A stretch of DNA of 64,000 nt from Chitinophaga dinghuensis (GCF_003259435.1 NZ_QLMA01000010.1:1-64000); one strand, 5' to 3'. Positions 42,278-51,165 are shown, numbered from the stretch's first letter. The notes: generated by a model not told the origin, from the sequence alone. A program made the numbers and translations.

Positions 42278-45200
42278 TTAGAATTTAGCACGCAGACCAA
42301 CATTGTATGTTCTTGGAATAGGAACAGTACCAAAGTCAATACCACGCAGTAAAGTACTCTGACCAGCTGCATTGACTTCCGGATCATAACCATGGTAGTT
42401 ATCCCAGGAAATCAGGTTACGGCCAGCGAGACTAACTGTCAAATCACTAAACCCTTTAATTTTTCCAAAATTATAGCTGAGCGCTACTTCACGCAGTTTA
42501 ACGAATGATCCATCATCCACTCTGAACTCCTGGATATTGTAGATACCAGCAATGTAACCTCTAGGCAGTTTACCCAGGTCTTCTGCTTCTGCTATCTTAC
42601 CGTTATCCACACCCTGGCGGGTTCTGTAATCCGCATTGAATACGTCTACTCCTTGTACGATATCAAATTGTGTATGTAAACTCAGGCGTTTGTACTTGAA
42701 ATCGTTGGTAATAGTAGAGGTATAAGTTGGGTTTGGATCACCGATCTTTTTATTCAGTACGCTTCCTGTAGGTAAACCATTCGCATCGCGTTGAGGCGTA
42801 TACGTCAGGGAGGTATTCTGGATACCTTGTTCTGTTAAAGGAATACCAGCTGCATTCTTGATGATGTTACCATTGTTATCTCTTGCATAGAAAGTACCAT
42901 AGAAGAAACCAATAGGCTCATCATTCGCAATAGCGATAGGAGCGCCACCCACTGTATTAAACAATACCAGACCACCGCCAATATCCACCGCTTTGTTTCT
43001 GTTGCGGTTGAAGATAGCAGTCAGATCCCAGCTGAAATTTTTGGTTCTTACTGGCGTAGCATTCAATACTATTTCAAAACCATTGTTCTGCAGCGTTCCG
43101 ATGTTTGCCTGATAGTTGCTGTAACCATTGGTAGGAGCAATTGCGCGGCTGATCAGCAGATCTTTTACTTTTTTACGGTAGTAGTTCACGCTCAGGCCTA
43201 TACGATCACCGAGGAAGGAAAGGTCTGTACCCACCTCGATTTCCTGTTGTCTCTCCGGCTTAACATCCGGATTTGTATAAGTAGAGGCAGACTGGAAAGA
43301 AGATGCGCCAATAAATGCAGTAGCATTGTAAGTATTAAAGCGGGCGTAGGCAGGAATACCTGTCAGGTTACCAGATTCACCGTAAGCAGCTCTGAGTTTG
43401 AAGAGTGTCCACCATTTGGAAATAGCTAAATTCTTCCAGTAATCGGCGCCGGAGATCACATAGCTACCACTCAACTTGCTGTACAACTGGTTACGTTCTG
43501 AAGAACCGAATACAGAAGATCCGTCCAAACGCAGTGCGCCGGTCAGGAACAGGTGATCGCGGTATTTAAAGTTCTGCTGAATAAATTCACCGGCAATGCT
43601 CAGCTCTGTACGCTGGTCATCTCCAGGAATGAGCGTAGTGGCTTTGCTTGGCACCTGCACAAATGGAGGTAAACCTCTACCTTGCTGTAATTGATAACGC
43701 ATACGCTGATACTGCACAGAATATCCAACCTGCGTTACAGAGGTCAGGTTTTTATTGATATCCGCAGTATAAGTGGCATTCACATCATGGTTGATCATGA
43801 AGGATACGTTATTGGCAGAGCTGGCGTAACCGTTCTGTGAAGGGTCCATATTAACGCCACCACCATAGAAACCAGTACTTACAAAGTAGGCGTAGGCAGG
43901 AATAAAGGTGCTACCATTTTGATAGTAGTTATCGATACCCATCTTATAATCGATACTCAGATTTTTGATAGGTCGCAGTGTCAAACCAGCGCCTGCAATT
44001 ATGCGGCCTACTGTCTGTCCTTGTTGGAAATCATTAATAATAGAAACCGGATTCACACGACCCAGGTTACCTACTTTCATCAGATTACCAAATTGGTCAC
44101 GCTGCTGGATATCATAATAGTTACCCAAAATGGTGATAGAGTTCAGCGGAGAATAGAAAGTGTTACCATCTGGTTTTTCATTTGATTTACTGTAAACATA
44201 GTTCACAGATCCATTGAAGGTCAGCCATTTGGTGATTTCCTGGTCCAGGTTCAGGCGGAAGCTATAGCGACTGAAGTCGGTATTCTTCACTATACCCTGA
44301 TTATAGAAATAACTGGCAGAAGCGAAGTATTTTGTTTTATCCTTACCGCCAGCTACAGATACGTTATTATCTGTACCCACGCCAGTACGGAAAATGAAAT
44401 CCTGGTAATCATAACGATTAACAGGGTACGTAGAAATTACGGCTGGAGTGAGGATATTTTGTGTAGAATCCTGTGGATTACCACCGAATTTAATGGGCGC
44501 TTCGTTCACATCCAGTTTTTTGCGGAGCTGGTTTATGTTGAAGCTGGTAGAGAAGGAAACCACTGGTTTACCTTCTGCGCCTCTTTTAGTGAAGATCTGC
44601 ACTACGCCGGCGTTTGCACGGGAACCATAGATGGCGGCAGCAGCAGCGCCGTTCAGCACCTCGATATGGTCAATGTCGTCCGGGTTGATATCAGCGATAC
44701 GACTTTGTCCCACATTACCTACAAACGTACCTCCATTATAGTTAGGGTCTGTGTTGGTAACACGGGTAGTACTATTATCGATAATCACACCATCCACGAT
44801 GTACAGCGGTTCAGTAGAACCACTAACAGTACTGATACCACGCAGTTTAACAGACATAGCGCCGGAAGGATCTCCGGAGTTCTGCGTAATCTGCGCACCG
44901 GCAGTTTTACCTTGCAATGCTGCGAGTACGTTACCGGTAGATCCCTGGTTCAACGCATCTGCTTTAACAGTGCTGATGTAAGAACCCAGCTGTTTACGGG
45001 TAGTACCTGCGGAAGTACCGGTTACCACCACTTCATCCAGCTTGGATACGGATTCTTCCATGGTCATATTCACAGTAGCAGCGCCGCTGGCGCCTACTGT
45101 CACCACTTGTTGATGCTGCTGATAACCAATACCTGAAAAGATCAGGGTATAAGTCCCTGCAGGTTGTGTCAGACGAATGGTATATTTTCCATCCACGTCG

Positions 45201-45385
45201 GTGGATGCACCCTGAGAAGTATTTTTTACAGCAACTGTAATCCCAGGTAAAGAAGTACCCTTGTTGTCAGACACCTTTCCCGAAATGACAATTTGCGCGG
45301 ATGCCGCCAGGGACATGCAGCAAAGTAGCAGAAAGAGCAACATGGAGCGCGGACACGCTGCTCGCTTGAATCGGAGCAATTTCAT
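42278..45385 (-). CDS. SusC/RagA TonB-dependent transporter, no STN domain (locus 2)
   Basis: 1035 residues. Signal peptide (ending LAASAQ, about 30), carboxypeptidase-like domain (VISGKVSDNKGTSLPGITVA), TonB box region (LDEVVVTGTSAG), plug with NGAAAAAIYGSRANAGVV and barrel. There is no STN domain, so it does not signal through FecR, in agreement with the absence of sigma and FecR genes here. Regulation is more likely by the DeoR-type protein encoded directly upstream. Imports the oligosaccharide captured by the SusD partner. Confidence 0.95.
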   Translation of the reverse strand: MKLLRFKRAACPRSMLLFLLLCCMSLAASAQIVISGKVSDNKGTSLPGITVAVKNTSQGASTDVDGKYTIRLTQPAGTYTLIFSGIGYQQHQQVVTVGASGAATVNMTMEESVSKLDEVVVTGTSAGTTRKQLGSYISTVKADALNQGSTGNVLAALQGKTAGAQITQNSGDPSGAMSVKLRGISTVSGSTEPLYIVDGVIIDNSTTRVTNTDPNYNGGTFVGNVGQSRIADINPDDIDHIEVLNGAAAAAIYGSRANAGVVQIFTKRGAEGKPVVSFSTSFNINQLRKKLDVNEAPIKFGGNPQDSTQNILTPAVISTYPVNRYDYQDFIFRTGVGTDNNVSVAGGKDKTKYFASASYFYNQGIVKNTDFSRYSFRLNLDQEITKWLTFNGSVNYVYSKSNEKPDGNTFYSPLNSITILGNYYDIQQRDQFGNLMKVGNLGRVNPVSIINDFQQGQTVGRIIAGAGLTLRPIKNLSIDYKMGIDNYYQNGSTFIPAYAYFVSTGFYGGGVNMDPSQNGYASSANNVSFMINHDVNATYTADINKNLTSVTQVGYSVQYQRMRYQLQQGRGLPPFVQVPSKATTLIPGDDQRTELSIAGEFIQQNFKYRDHLFLTGALRLDGSSVFGSSERNQLYSKLSGSYVISGADYWKNLAISKWWTLFKLRAAYGESGNLTGIPAYARFNTYNATAFIGASSFQSASTYTNPDVKPERQQEIEVGTDLSFLGDRIGLSVNYYRKKVKDLLISRAIAPTNGYSNYQANIGTLQNNGFEIVLNATPVRTKNFSWDLTAIFNRNRNKAVDIGGGLVLFNTVGGAPIAIANDEPIGFFYGTFYARDNNGNIIKNAAGIPLTEQGIQNTSLTYTPQRDANGLPTGSVLNKKIGDPNPTYTSTITNDFKYKRLSLHTQFDIVQGVDVFNADYRTRQGVDNGKIAEAEDLGKLPRGYIAGIYNIQEFRVDDGSFVKLREVALSYNFGKIKGFSDLTVSLAGRNLISWDNYHGYDPEVNAAGQSTLLRGIDFGTVPIPRTYNVGLRAKF

Positions 45386-45485
45386 AATTGTTGTTTAGAC
45401 TTGTTGATAAATGGGTGGCCTATTATTACCCCCAGGCAAAGCAGTTGGAAATAAATCGAATAGTGGCGCAATTACAGGATGTCGA

Positions 45486-46232
45486 CTACAATATTTTTAC
45501 ACCCTTCTTGCTGTACGGTATTAATTTCTTTGCCTTTGGCTGTAATTCAGTAATTAAAATGTCTATTGCATCTATATCACATACTTTTAAACGATCTGTA
45601 GTATCTACTTTTTCCGAGATCGATAACGCAACAATCTTGCGGGAAGTTGCTATCATGGCCTTTTTCACTTGCACCACTTCCCAATCATTATCTGTGAGGC
45701 CCGCTTCTGCGTCAATCGCATTCACACCGAGAAAACATAAATCAGCCCGAATATTCATGATTTTGGTAATCGCCTCTCCGCCTACCGTGATTTTGGAATC
45801 TTTTGCCAGCCTGTCGCCAATGACAATTACTTCTATGTTTGGATGATTGGAATATTCAAATGCAGCCGGCAAACTAACTGTTATAAATGTAGCGCGCAGC
45901 TCTGGCGGTAATATCCTCGCCAACTCCATAATGGTAGTACCACCGGTTGTTAGCACAAACATGCCATCCTGTATCAGTTGCACGGCTTTCATGGCAATCG
46001 TGCGTTTTTCTGCAACTGCATATACATCTCTGGAGGCTATTCCCTGGTGGTATGAATTAGACAAAGCTCCACCATGTACTTTCAGGATTTTACCTTCCCG
46101 GGCCAACTCCATCAGATCTCTGCGTATGGTATCCTCCGATACCTGTATCTGCTCACTCAAATGTGAAGACAGTACTTTATTATGCAGATTTACTTGATGA
46201 AGTATATATGCCTGGCGTTCTTCTTTTAACAT
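45486..46232 (-). CDS. DeoR/GlpR-family transcriptional regulator
   Basis: 248 residues. N-terminal DeoR-type HTH (MLKEERQAYILHQV, then V-S-E-D-T-I-R-R-D-L-M-E-L) and a C-terminal sugar-phosphate-sensing domain with TTGGTTIMEL and G-x-x-A-I-D-x-x-x-G-L-T-D. These regulators respond to phosphorylated sugars and usually repress. It lies between the GH9-deacetylase gene and the SusCD pair, so the locus is the likely target. Its own -7 box is at 46278-46285. Confidence 0.92.
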   Translation of the reverse strand: MLKEERQAYILHQVNLHNKVLSSHLSEQIQVSEDTIRRDLMELAREGKILKVHGGALSNSYHQGIASRDVYAVAEKRTIAMKAVQLIQDGMFVLTTGGTTIMELARILPPELRATFITVSLPAAFEYSNHPNIEVIVIGDRLAKDSKITVGGEAITKIMNIRADLCFLGVNAIDAEAGLTDNDWEVVQVKKAMIATSRKIVALSISEKVDTTDRLKVCDIDAIDILITELQPKAKKLIPYSKKGVKIL

Positions 46233-46277
46233 GGATCAGGAATCTCCTGTCAAATTCGGCAAAAAAATGCATCAAAC

Positions 46278-46302
46278 CAAATATAAACCAGCAAAAATTT
46301 GC
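46278..46302 (-). promoter_or_regulatory. Promoter and possible operator of the DeoR-type gene
   Basis: TATATTTG on the minus strand (46285-46278) matches TAnnTTTG and gives a leader of about 39 nt. Directly upstream on the minus strand, GCAAA-AA-TTTGC (46291-46302) is a 12-nt dyad that could bind the regulator itself. The whole lies in the 86-bp gap between the GH9 and DeoR genes. Confidence 0.4.
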
Positions 46303-46318
46303 AGGTTCATGCCGGAAT

Positions 46319-48784
46319 CTACTTTTCCAGTAGACTATCCACCCGCTCAAAGCGGTATCCACGCTCTTTTAATGTGGCAATCAATGCCGGTAATTGATGA
46401 TAAAATTTATCCGTCCGACGAGGGTCCGTTCCAATATGTAGTAATAACACAAAACCATTCAATCCGGTTGGGTGGTTCGACTCATATTCTAAAATTGAGG
46501 AAAGAATTTTTGGAGAGCCTATGTAATTTTTCTCTGGAGGATAGGTGTAATCTGCATTAGAACGCGTGCCTGGCGTGAAATTGATCAGTTGCAGCCCCGC
46601 TTCGCCGGTCCAGGCGGAAATAGTATCGTTATACCATTCATAGGGCGGCAGGAAATAATGGGCAGCCGACTTACTAATCCCCGCTTGTTGCATCTGCCGG
46701 TAAACGGCATCCAGATCGGCACGAAAGGTCTCCTTTGTCACCAGCAGACTATCCCGGTTTTTCCAGTCGCAGTACAGCAAATGCTTATCGGAATGCGGTC
46801 CCAGGTAATGGCCGTCTTTTTTCAGCTGCTGGATAACCGCCGGATATTGCCGGTAAAAATTCCCTGTCAGAAAGAAAGAGGCGGGCGTTGCGGTTTTTTG
46901 CAGGGTTTTACGAATGGAGGTGGCGCCATCTGCAAAAGTATCGCCGGTAAAGACGATTGCCAGCCGTTTGCGGGTAGTATCGCCGCGGATGATGGCCCCG
47001 GCAGATTTTTCCAGGGAGACACGTTGTCCGTCGGCCATAGCCGCCAATAAATAAACCAGCGATGCCGTGCCATCCATGGTAGGCTCATTCGTACTGTAAT
47101 CGCCTACATCATCATGGTATACTGCCAGATCGCTCTGGAAATCAGCATAGGCATCGGGCTTGGATAAACGAATTCCTATAAGATTCTTATATATCGCGGT
47201 ATAAACAGGTCCGTCTACTAGAGCGCCATCCACCGGGAAATGACCGATGGCAGAAAAAGCGGCATGCGGATCTTCCGGCGTATCGCCATGCGCCGGCAAA
47301 CCATAGACCATGCCGGTTCCCCAGGGGTTACAGCCAAATATCCAATCTACGTTGGCCTGTTCCAGTTGGGAAAAGGATGCATCTCCCGTAAGCTGACGAT
47401 ACCAACGACATTGAATGGCAAAGGCAACAGTCAGATTATTACTGCACCAGATAAATGGAATCGCTCTGTAGAAGGCATTTTCCTTTGCTTTGTACCAAAC
47501 CCGGTCAATCCCCTCTCTGTAATATCCTGTGATCTTATCTCTCAGCACTCCTGTTAAGGATTTAGCTAACTCATAATGCCCGATGTTGATAAATGGATAC
47601 CATTGATAATGATTAGCAGTATCCTTTCCCAGCCAGGGCGTAATTTCCTCCATAGACGCATACTGTAAAGCAGCGTCCACGTACTTGATGGATTTATCGC
47701 CCTCATAAATAGCGGCTGCCGCCAGCTCCATATCATCCGACCAGTTGTCTTCCGCATATATATAAGGTGAAACCACTGAAGCTGTCTGACATACCCCCGG
47801 CTGACGCAGGCCCATAGCGTAGGCCGATTGCGAACGCTTCTTCAGCAAAGCCGCATAGGTCGGGTCCCGCTCCTCTATTAGCTGAGCGCCCAATGCAAAC
47901 GCACTGGCAAACTTTCCGGCAGTAGAAGCCACCCCGGTGGATTTGTTCTTATATTTCCCCAATCCTTGCGGCTGCCCCGTACAGAAGTAAACGGGTCTCT
48001 CAAATCCTTTTCCATAAAACGGATCTTCCTTGGGCAAACGCAAACCTTTATGATCGCGGTCGTCCGCAATCTGATTGAACATAATATTATCTGCCGGATG
48101 CATTTTCAGGAGCCAATCCAGCCCCCAGCGGGCTTCGTCCAGGATATCCGGCGCACCGTTGGCGCCAGGTAATCCATTGGCCGCATAATGATCAGAAAAT
48201 ACTTGCGGATAATCGCGGTAAGCCGCCAGCAAATGCCAGGTGGCATTCGCAGAAGTGGTAACATATTGCAGATAGTCGGTGGCATCATGCCAGCCTCCCG
48301 CTACATCTATATGCGTACTGTCCGGCATCGGACCGTACATCGTATAGCCGTCATGGGTATGACAGGAATCGCGGAGATACGGATTAAACCAGCTTCGCTG
48401 CTGACGCATGTAGCGCAGACAGAAATCGGCCGCGCCTGCATAAACGTCGGCATCTATACGAAAATAAGGAGAACGGGCGTTTGCGGCTTTTAACTGATAA
48501 ACGCCCGGTTTATTGAATTTACTAAAATCGAGCCGGGCCGTATGTTGGAAAGGTCCATATACGCCAAAGTCTTTACCCGCTGCTGCGGAGAATACTACTT
48601 TTCCCGAAACGCTATCTACCAGTTGAAATTCTTTGGGGAACGGCATTTCCTTTGCACCAAACACGGCCACTTTCGTTCCGCCAGGCAGATATCCGAGTTG
48701 ATTGATACGTATCCATTGTTGTTGCGCCGCCGTCTGCAGTACAATCAATAGACATAGCAGTAGACAACCTGTTAGTTTTCTCAT
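46319..48784 (-). CDS. Glycoside hydrolase family 9 / polysaccharide deacetylase fusion
   Basis: 821 residues. Signal peptide (1-21), an Ig-like CelD_N domain (about 22-110), a GH9 catalytic domain (about 115-600) and a C-terminal NodB/CE4-like deacetylase domain (about 610-815). GH9 active-site Asp167 and Asp170 lie in GGWHDATDY, and the acid Glu lies in YSTNEPTMDG. In the deacetylase part the metal His pair is in GPHSDKH and FLPPYEW matches the substrate-groove motif, but the first motif reads FTGDTFADG instead of TFDDG. GH9 enzymes cut beta-1,4-glucans or remove glucosamine from chito-oligosaccharides. The deacetylase suggests acetylated or amino-sugar substrates. Confidence 0.88.
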   Translation of the reverse strand: MRKLTGCLLLCLLIVLQTAAQQQWIRINQLGYLPGGTKVAVFGAKEMPFPKEFQLVDSVSGKVVFSAAAGKDFGVYGPFQHTARLDFSKFNKPGVYQLKAANARSPYFRIDADVYAGAADFCLRYMRQQRSWFNPYLRDSCHTHDGYTMYGPMPDSTHIDVAGGWHDATDYLQYVTTSANATWHLLAAYRDYPQVFSDHYAANGLPGANGAPDILDEARWGLDWLLKMHPADNIMFNQIADDRDHKGLRLPKEDPFYGKGFERPVYFCTGQPQGLGKYKNKSTGVASTAGKFASAFALGAQLIEERDPTYAALLKKRSQSAYAMGLRQPGVCQTASVVSPYIYAEDNWSDDMELAAAAIYEGDKSIKYVDAALQYASMEEITPWLGKDTANHYQWYPFINIGHYELAKSLTGVLRDKITGYYREGIDRVWYKAKENAFYRAIPFIWCSNNLTVAFAIQCRWYRQLTGDASFSQLEQANVDWIFGCNPWGTGMVYGLPAHGDTPEDPHAAFSAIGHFPVDGALVDGPVYTAIYKNLIGIRLSKPDAYADFQSDLAVYHDDVGDYSTNEPTMDGTASLVYLLAAMADGQRVSLEKSAGAIIRGDTTRKRLAIVFTGDTFADGATSIRKTLQKTATPASFFLTGNFYRQYPAVIQQLKKDGHYLGPHSDKHLLYCDWKNRDSLLVTKETFRADLDAVYRQMQQAGISKSAAHYFLPPYEWYNDTISAWTGEAGLQLINFTPGTRSNADYTYPPEKNYIGSPKILSSILEYESNHPTGLNGFVLLLHIGTDPRRTDKFYHQLPALIATLKERGYRFERVDSLLEK

Positions 48785-48855
48785 AAGCTTCCGTGGATTA
48801 GGCGAATAAAGCTATAAAACTTTCTTCACCCTGTCAATGCGGGCTTTATGAACGG

Positions 48856-50001
48856 CTACCATTTTACATTATAGAGGAATTCCATTTGTTGCTGTGTCAC
48901 TTTGTTGGGCACCATACGTACCATACAATCGCGAAGGGCTACCGCCAGCGCTCCTTTCCAATTGGTGATCATCGCCAGTTGCCAGGATACGCCCACCACT
49001 TTTTGTACACGCGCAATGCGACTTTGTTGATATTGCTGAAAAGCCTCGGCAGTTGATTTCGTTTGTGCGAGACAGTTAGACAGCATCAACGCATCTTCAA
49101 TAGCCTGACTCGCTCCCTGACCGAGATTCGGCGTGGTAGCATGGGCCGCGTCTCCCAACAGTACTACTTTACCTTTATACCAGGTATCAATGGGTTTAAA
49201 ATCGTATAGGTCTGCACGTATGAGCATCTCCGGACGCAGTGCTGCCGCCACTTTCGGCATATTGCCATAGAAAGGCGCCAATTGCCGCTGTATAAAGGTT
49301 ACCGCTTCTTCCTCCGTAAACGGCGTATTGGCAGGCATTCTGGCGGTAAACCAGAAATAAATACGATTGCCATCAATCTGGTTATAAGAAGCACGCAGAC
49401 CGTTTCCATTACCCCAGACCTCGGCGGCATTCTCTTGCTCTTCTTTAGAAAGCGTCATTGGAATTATCGCACGCCAACAGGTTTGCCCGGAATAACGATA
49501 TTGGGCCGGTGTGACATACATCTCCCTAACAATCGATTTAATACCATCTGCGCCAATCAGAAAGTCGCCATGAACACTCGTTCCATCCTCAAAGTAAGCA
49601 GTAACGCCATCTGCGTGTTGCTGTAAGGAAGTAAACTTTTTCCCCCACTGTATTTCCTCCGCTACCTCTTCTACCAGCAATTGCTGCAAGGTGGCACGAT
49701 GCAACATCTGAGCGCCTTGCCCATACTGATCGCGGATGTAAGCATTACTGACATGCTGTAATAACTTGCCTTTATAATTGCGCACGAAAATATTTTGCGG
49801 GAAGACCGCCAGCTGTCGGATAGCTTTTCCTACGCCGAGCCGCTCGTATACCGTCATGGCATTGCCTCCCAACATAATGCCTGCGCCTACCGCCTTACAT
49901 TCCGGCGCGGCGTCGAAAATTTCATAGTCAATTCCCTGCTGTTGCAGTGCTATCGCTGTGGTGAGGCCGCCTATACCGGCCCCTATGATAATCGCCTTCA
50001 T
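48856..50001 (-). CDS. FAD-dependent monooxygenase
   Basis: 381 residues from the ATG at 50001 (MKAIIIGAGIGGLTTAIAL). A longer frame to 50046 would place the -7 box inside the gene, so I reject it. Features: the GxGxxG dinucleotide motif at 7-12, D-G motif IGADGIKS, and the FAD-ribityl motif GDAAHATTPNLGQGASQAIE. Class A flavoprotein hydroxylases of this shape act on aromatic or urate-like compounds or inactivate tetracycline (TetX type). The substrate here is unknown. It is divergent from an SRPBCC gene across a palindrome. Confidence 0.88.
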   Translation of the reverse strand: MKAIIIGAGIGGLTTAIALQQQGIDYEIFDAAPECKAVGAGIMLGGNAMTVYERLGVGKAIRQLAVFPQNIFVRNYKGKLLQHVSNAYIRDQYGQGAQMLHRATLQQLLVEEVAEEIQWGKKFTSLQQHADGVTAYFEDGTSVHGDFLIGADGIKSIVREMYVTPAQYRYSGQTCWRAIIPMTLSKEEQENAAEVWGNGNGLRASYNQIDGNRIYFWFTARMPANTPFTEEEAVTFIQRQLAPFYGNMPKVAAALRPEMLIRADLYDFKPIDTWYKGKVVLLGDAAHATTPNLGQGASQAIEDALMLSNCLAQTKSTAEAFQQYQQSRIARVQKVVGVSWQLAMITNWKGALAVALRDCMVRMVPNKVTQQQMEFLYNVKW

Positions 50002-50022
50002 ATCATGAGCATTAATCTGCAA

Positions 50023-50030
50023 CAAAGATA
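50023..50030 (-). promoter_or_regulatory. -7 box TATCTTTG of the monooxygenase gene
   Basis: Exact TAnnTTTG on the minus strand, 21 nt before the ATG at 50001. It fixes the start codon choice. No TTG at -33; the palindrome at 50045-50068 occupies that area. Confidence 0.5.
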
Positions 50031-50044
50031 AGCACAGAAATTTC

Positions 50045-50068
50045 AAATTAGGACATTTGGCCTAATTT
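50045..50068. promoter_or_regulatory. Operator-like inverted repeat between divergent genes
   Basis: AAATTAGG (50045-50052) and CCTAATTT (50061-50068) are perfect 8-bp arms with an 8-bp spacer. The repeat lies almost midway between the monooxygenase start (50001) and the SRPBCC start (50115), overlapping the -33 area of the former. It suits a repressor that controls both genes. No regulator gene is adjacent. Confidence 0.45.
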
Positions 50069-50102
50069 ATTTTTAATTTTAACAAATACTGCTGCAAATG
50101 CA

Positions 50103-50110
50103 TAGTTTTG
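50103..50110 (+). promoter_or_regulatory. -7 box TAGTTTTG directly before the SRPBCC start
   Basis: Exact TAnnTTTG 4 nt before the ATG at 50115. Implies a leaderless or nearly leaderless message. The context TAGTTTTGGCATATGAAAG mirrors that of the YjbQ-like gene at 36234. Confidence 0.4.
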
Positions 50111-50114
50111 GCAT

Positions 50115-50498
50115 ATGAAAGATTTCAAGAAGCATTTCATTGTGCGGGCCACACCGGAGGAAGTGTATGCCGCCCTGACAAACCCGGCCACCATTCAGTT
50201 ATGGAGTGGGGAAAAAGCGGAGATGTCCACAGAACCGGGCTCAGAGTTTTCTCTCTGGGAAGACAGTATTGTGGGTCGTAACCTGGAATTTGAAGAAGGC
50301 AGGAAGATTGTGCAGGAATGGTATTTTGGAGAAGAAGAGGCGACACCGTCTATCGTAACAATTCTCCTGCATCCTGATAAGAAAGGTACAGATGTGGAAT
50401 TGCGTCATACCAATATTCCGGATGAAGCATTTGAAGATATCACAGAAGGCTGGGTAGATCAGTATTTCGGGGCTATCATAGATTTTTACAAAGACTAA
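50115..50498 (+). CDS. SRPBCC (AHSA1-type) protein
   Basis: 127 residues: K-H-F-I-V-R-A-T-P-E-E-V-Y-A-A-L-T-N-P-A-T-I-Q-L-W at the start, then W-E-D-S-I-V-G-R-N-L-E, K-I-V-Q-E-W-Y-F-G and a last helix with G-W-V-D-Q-Y-F-G-A-I. Bet v1-like fold of the activator-of-Hsp90-homologue group. Cytoplasmic, ligand unknown. Shares the control region with the divergent FAD monooxygenase, so it could bind the same compound or its product. A palindromic hairpin follows the stop. Confidence 0.85.
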   Translation: MKDFKKHFIVRATPEEVYAALTNPATIQLWSGEKAEMSTEPGSEFSLWEDSIVGRNLEFEEGRKIVQEWYFGEEEATPSIVTILLHPDKKGTDVELRHTNIPDEAFEDITEGWVDQYFGAIIDFYKD

Positions 50499-50506
50499 AT
50501 AATGCG

Positions 50507-50536
50507 TTATACAGGCAGACGTGTCTGCCTGTATAA
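50507..50536. terminator. Palindromic hairpin between convergent genes
   Basis: TTATACAGGCAGAC (50507-50520) and GTCTGCCTGTATAA (50523-50536), a perfect 14-bp dyad with a 2-nt centre. It fills nearly the whole gap between the SRPBCC stop and the pentapeptide-protein stop. Confidence 0.65.
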
Positions 50537-50537
50537 T

Positions 50538-51098
50538 TTACCGCGTAATCTGAATATCGAATTGTGCCAGCAAGCCAGGAAGGCCTTCCAGTGAGAATTT
50601 CGCTTTTTTGATTTTGTTCCGCTGAGGATCTATAATATAATGAAAGCTGGTACTAAGATCCGCCTTCTCCAGGTTGGTTTGATCAAATGTAGCATCCGCC
50701 AGATCGCATTCTTCCAATTTTGCCCCTGATAAATCTGCCGAAGAAAAATCTACTTCCCGCAATTGTGATTTACTAAAAACGGTTTTTTTCAGTTGACGTT
50801 CATAAAAAGAGGAATGATTCAGCGTACAACCAGCGAAAGCCACACTCAGTCCAAAAGCATTGCAGCTATTGAATTGCAGCCCCAACATCTTACAACCGCT
50901 GAATTTCACTTCCCGAAAAGCAGTATGGGAAATTTTTGCATTACTCAGGTTACAGTCTACAAATTCACAGTCGATAAATATATAGTTAGACAAATTACCG
51001 TCGGATAAATCGCAGTTCACGAAGCGACAATTCTCATACTCTCCCGGCTGGAGGCTGGTTTGTTGATCAAATGTTTCCTCAGAAAAGATAGTGTCCAT
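50538..51098 (-). CDS. Pentapeptide-repeat protein
   Basis: 186 residues with A(D/N)LxX-type repeats from about 25 to 150: CRFVNCDLSDGNLSN, C-E-F-V-D-C-N-L, VDFSSADLSGAKLEECDLAD and ATFDQTNLEKADLS. Such repeats make a right-handed four-sided beta-helix. The C-terminal end I-D-P-Q-R-N-K-I-K-K-A-K-F-S is a frequent cap. Family members include Qnr and McbG, which bind DNA gyrase, but most have no known role. A -7 box TATATTTG lies 17 nt upstream. Confidence 0.88.
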   Translation of the reverse strand: MDTIFSEETFDQQTSLQPGEYENCRFVNCDLSDGNLSNYIFIDCEFVDCNLSNAKISHTAFREVKFSGCKMLGLQFNSCNAFGLSVAFAGCTLNHSSFYERQLKKTVFSKSQLREVDFSSADLSGAKLEECDLADATFDQTNLEKADLSTSFHYIIDPQRNKIKKAKFSLEGLPGLLAQFDIQITR

Positions 51099-51115
51099 AT
51101 AGCCATGATTACAGC

Positions 51116-51123
51116 CAAATATA
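51116..51123 (-). promoter_or_regulatory. -7 box TATATTTG of the pentapeptide gene
   Basis: Exact TAnnTTTG on the minus strand with a leader of about 11 nt to the ATG at 51098. No TTG at -33. Confidence 0.45.
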
Positions 51124-51157
51124 CAGGTCTTCCATTAGGGAATGCTATTTTTATTTA

Positions 51158-51165
51158 TATTTTTG
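51158..51165 (+). promoter_or_regulatory. -7 box TATTTTTG of the locus 3 sigma gene
   Basis: Exact TAnnTTTG 42 nt before the ATG at 51208. It lies inside the longer frame that starts at 51142, supporting the later start. Confidence 0.4.

Noticed and set aside
44459..45136. 225-codon plus-strand frame inside the SusC gene
   Set aside because: Antisense to the conserved plug and N-terminal region of SusC; no domain or start signal supports it.
45388..45846. Plus-strand frame across the SusC-DeoR gap
   Set aside because: Mostly antisense to the DeoR-type gene; the product is Ser/Thr-rich without a fold pattern.
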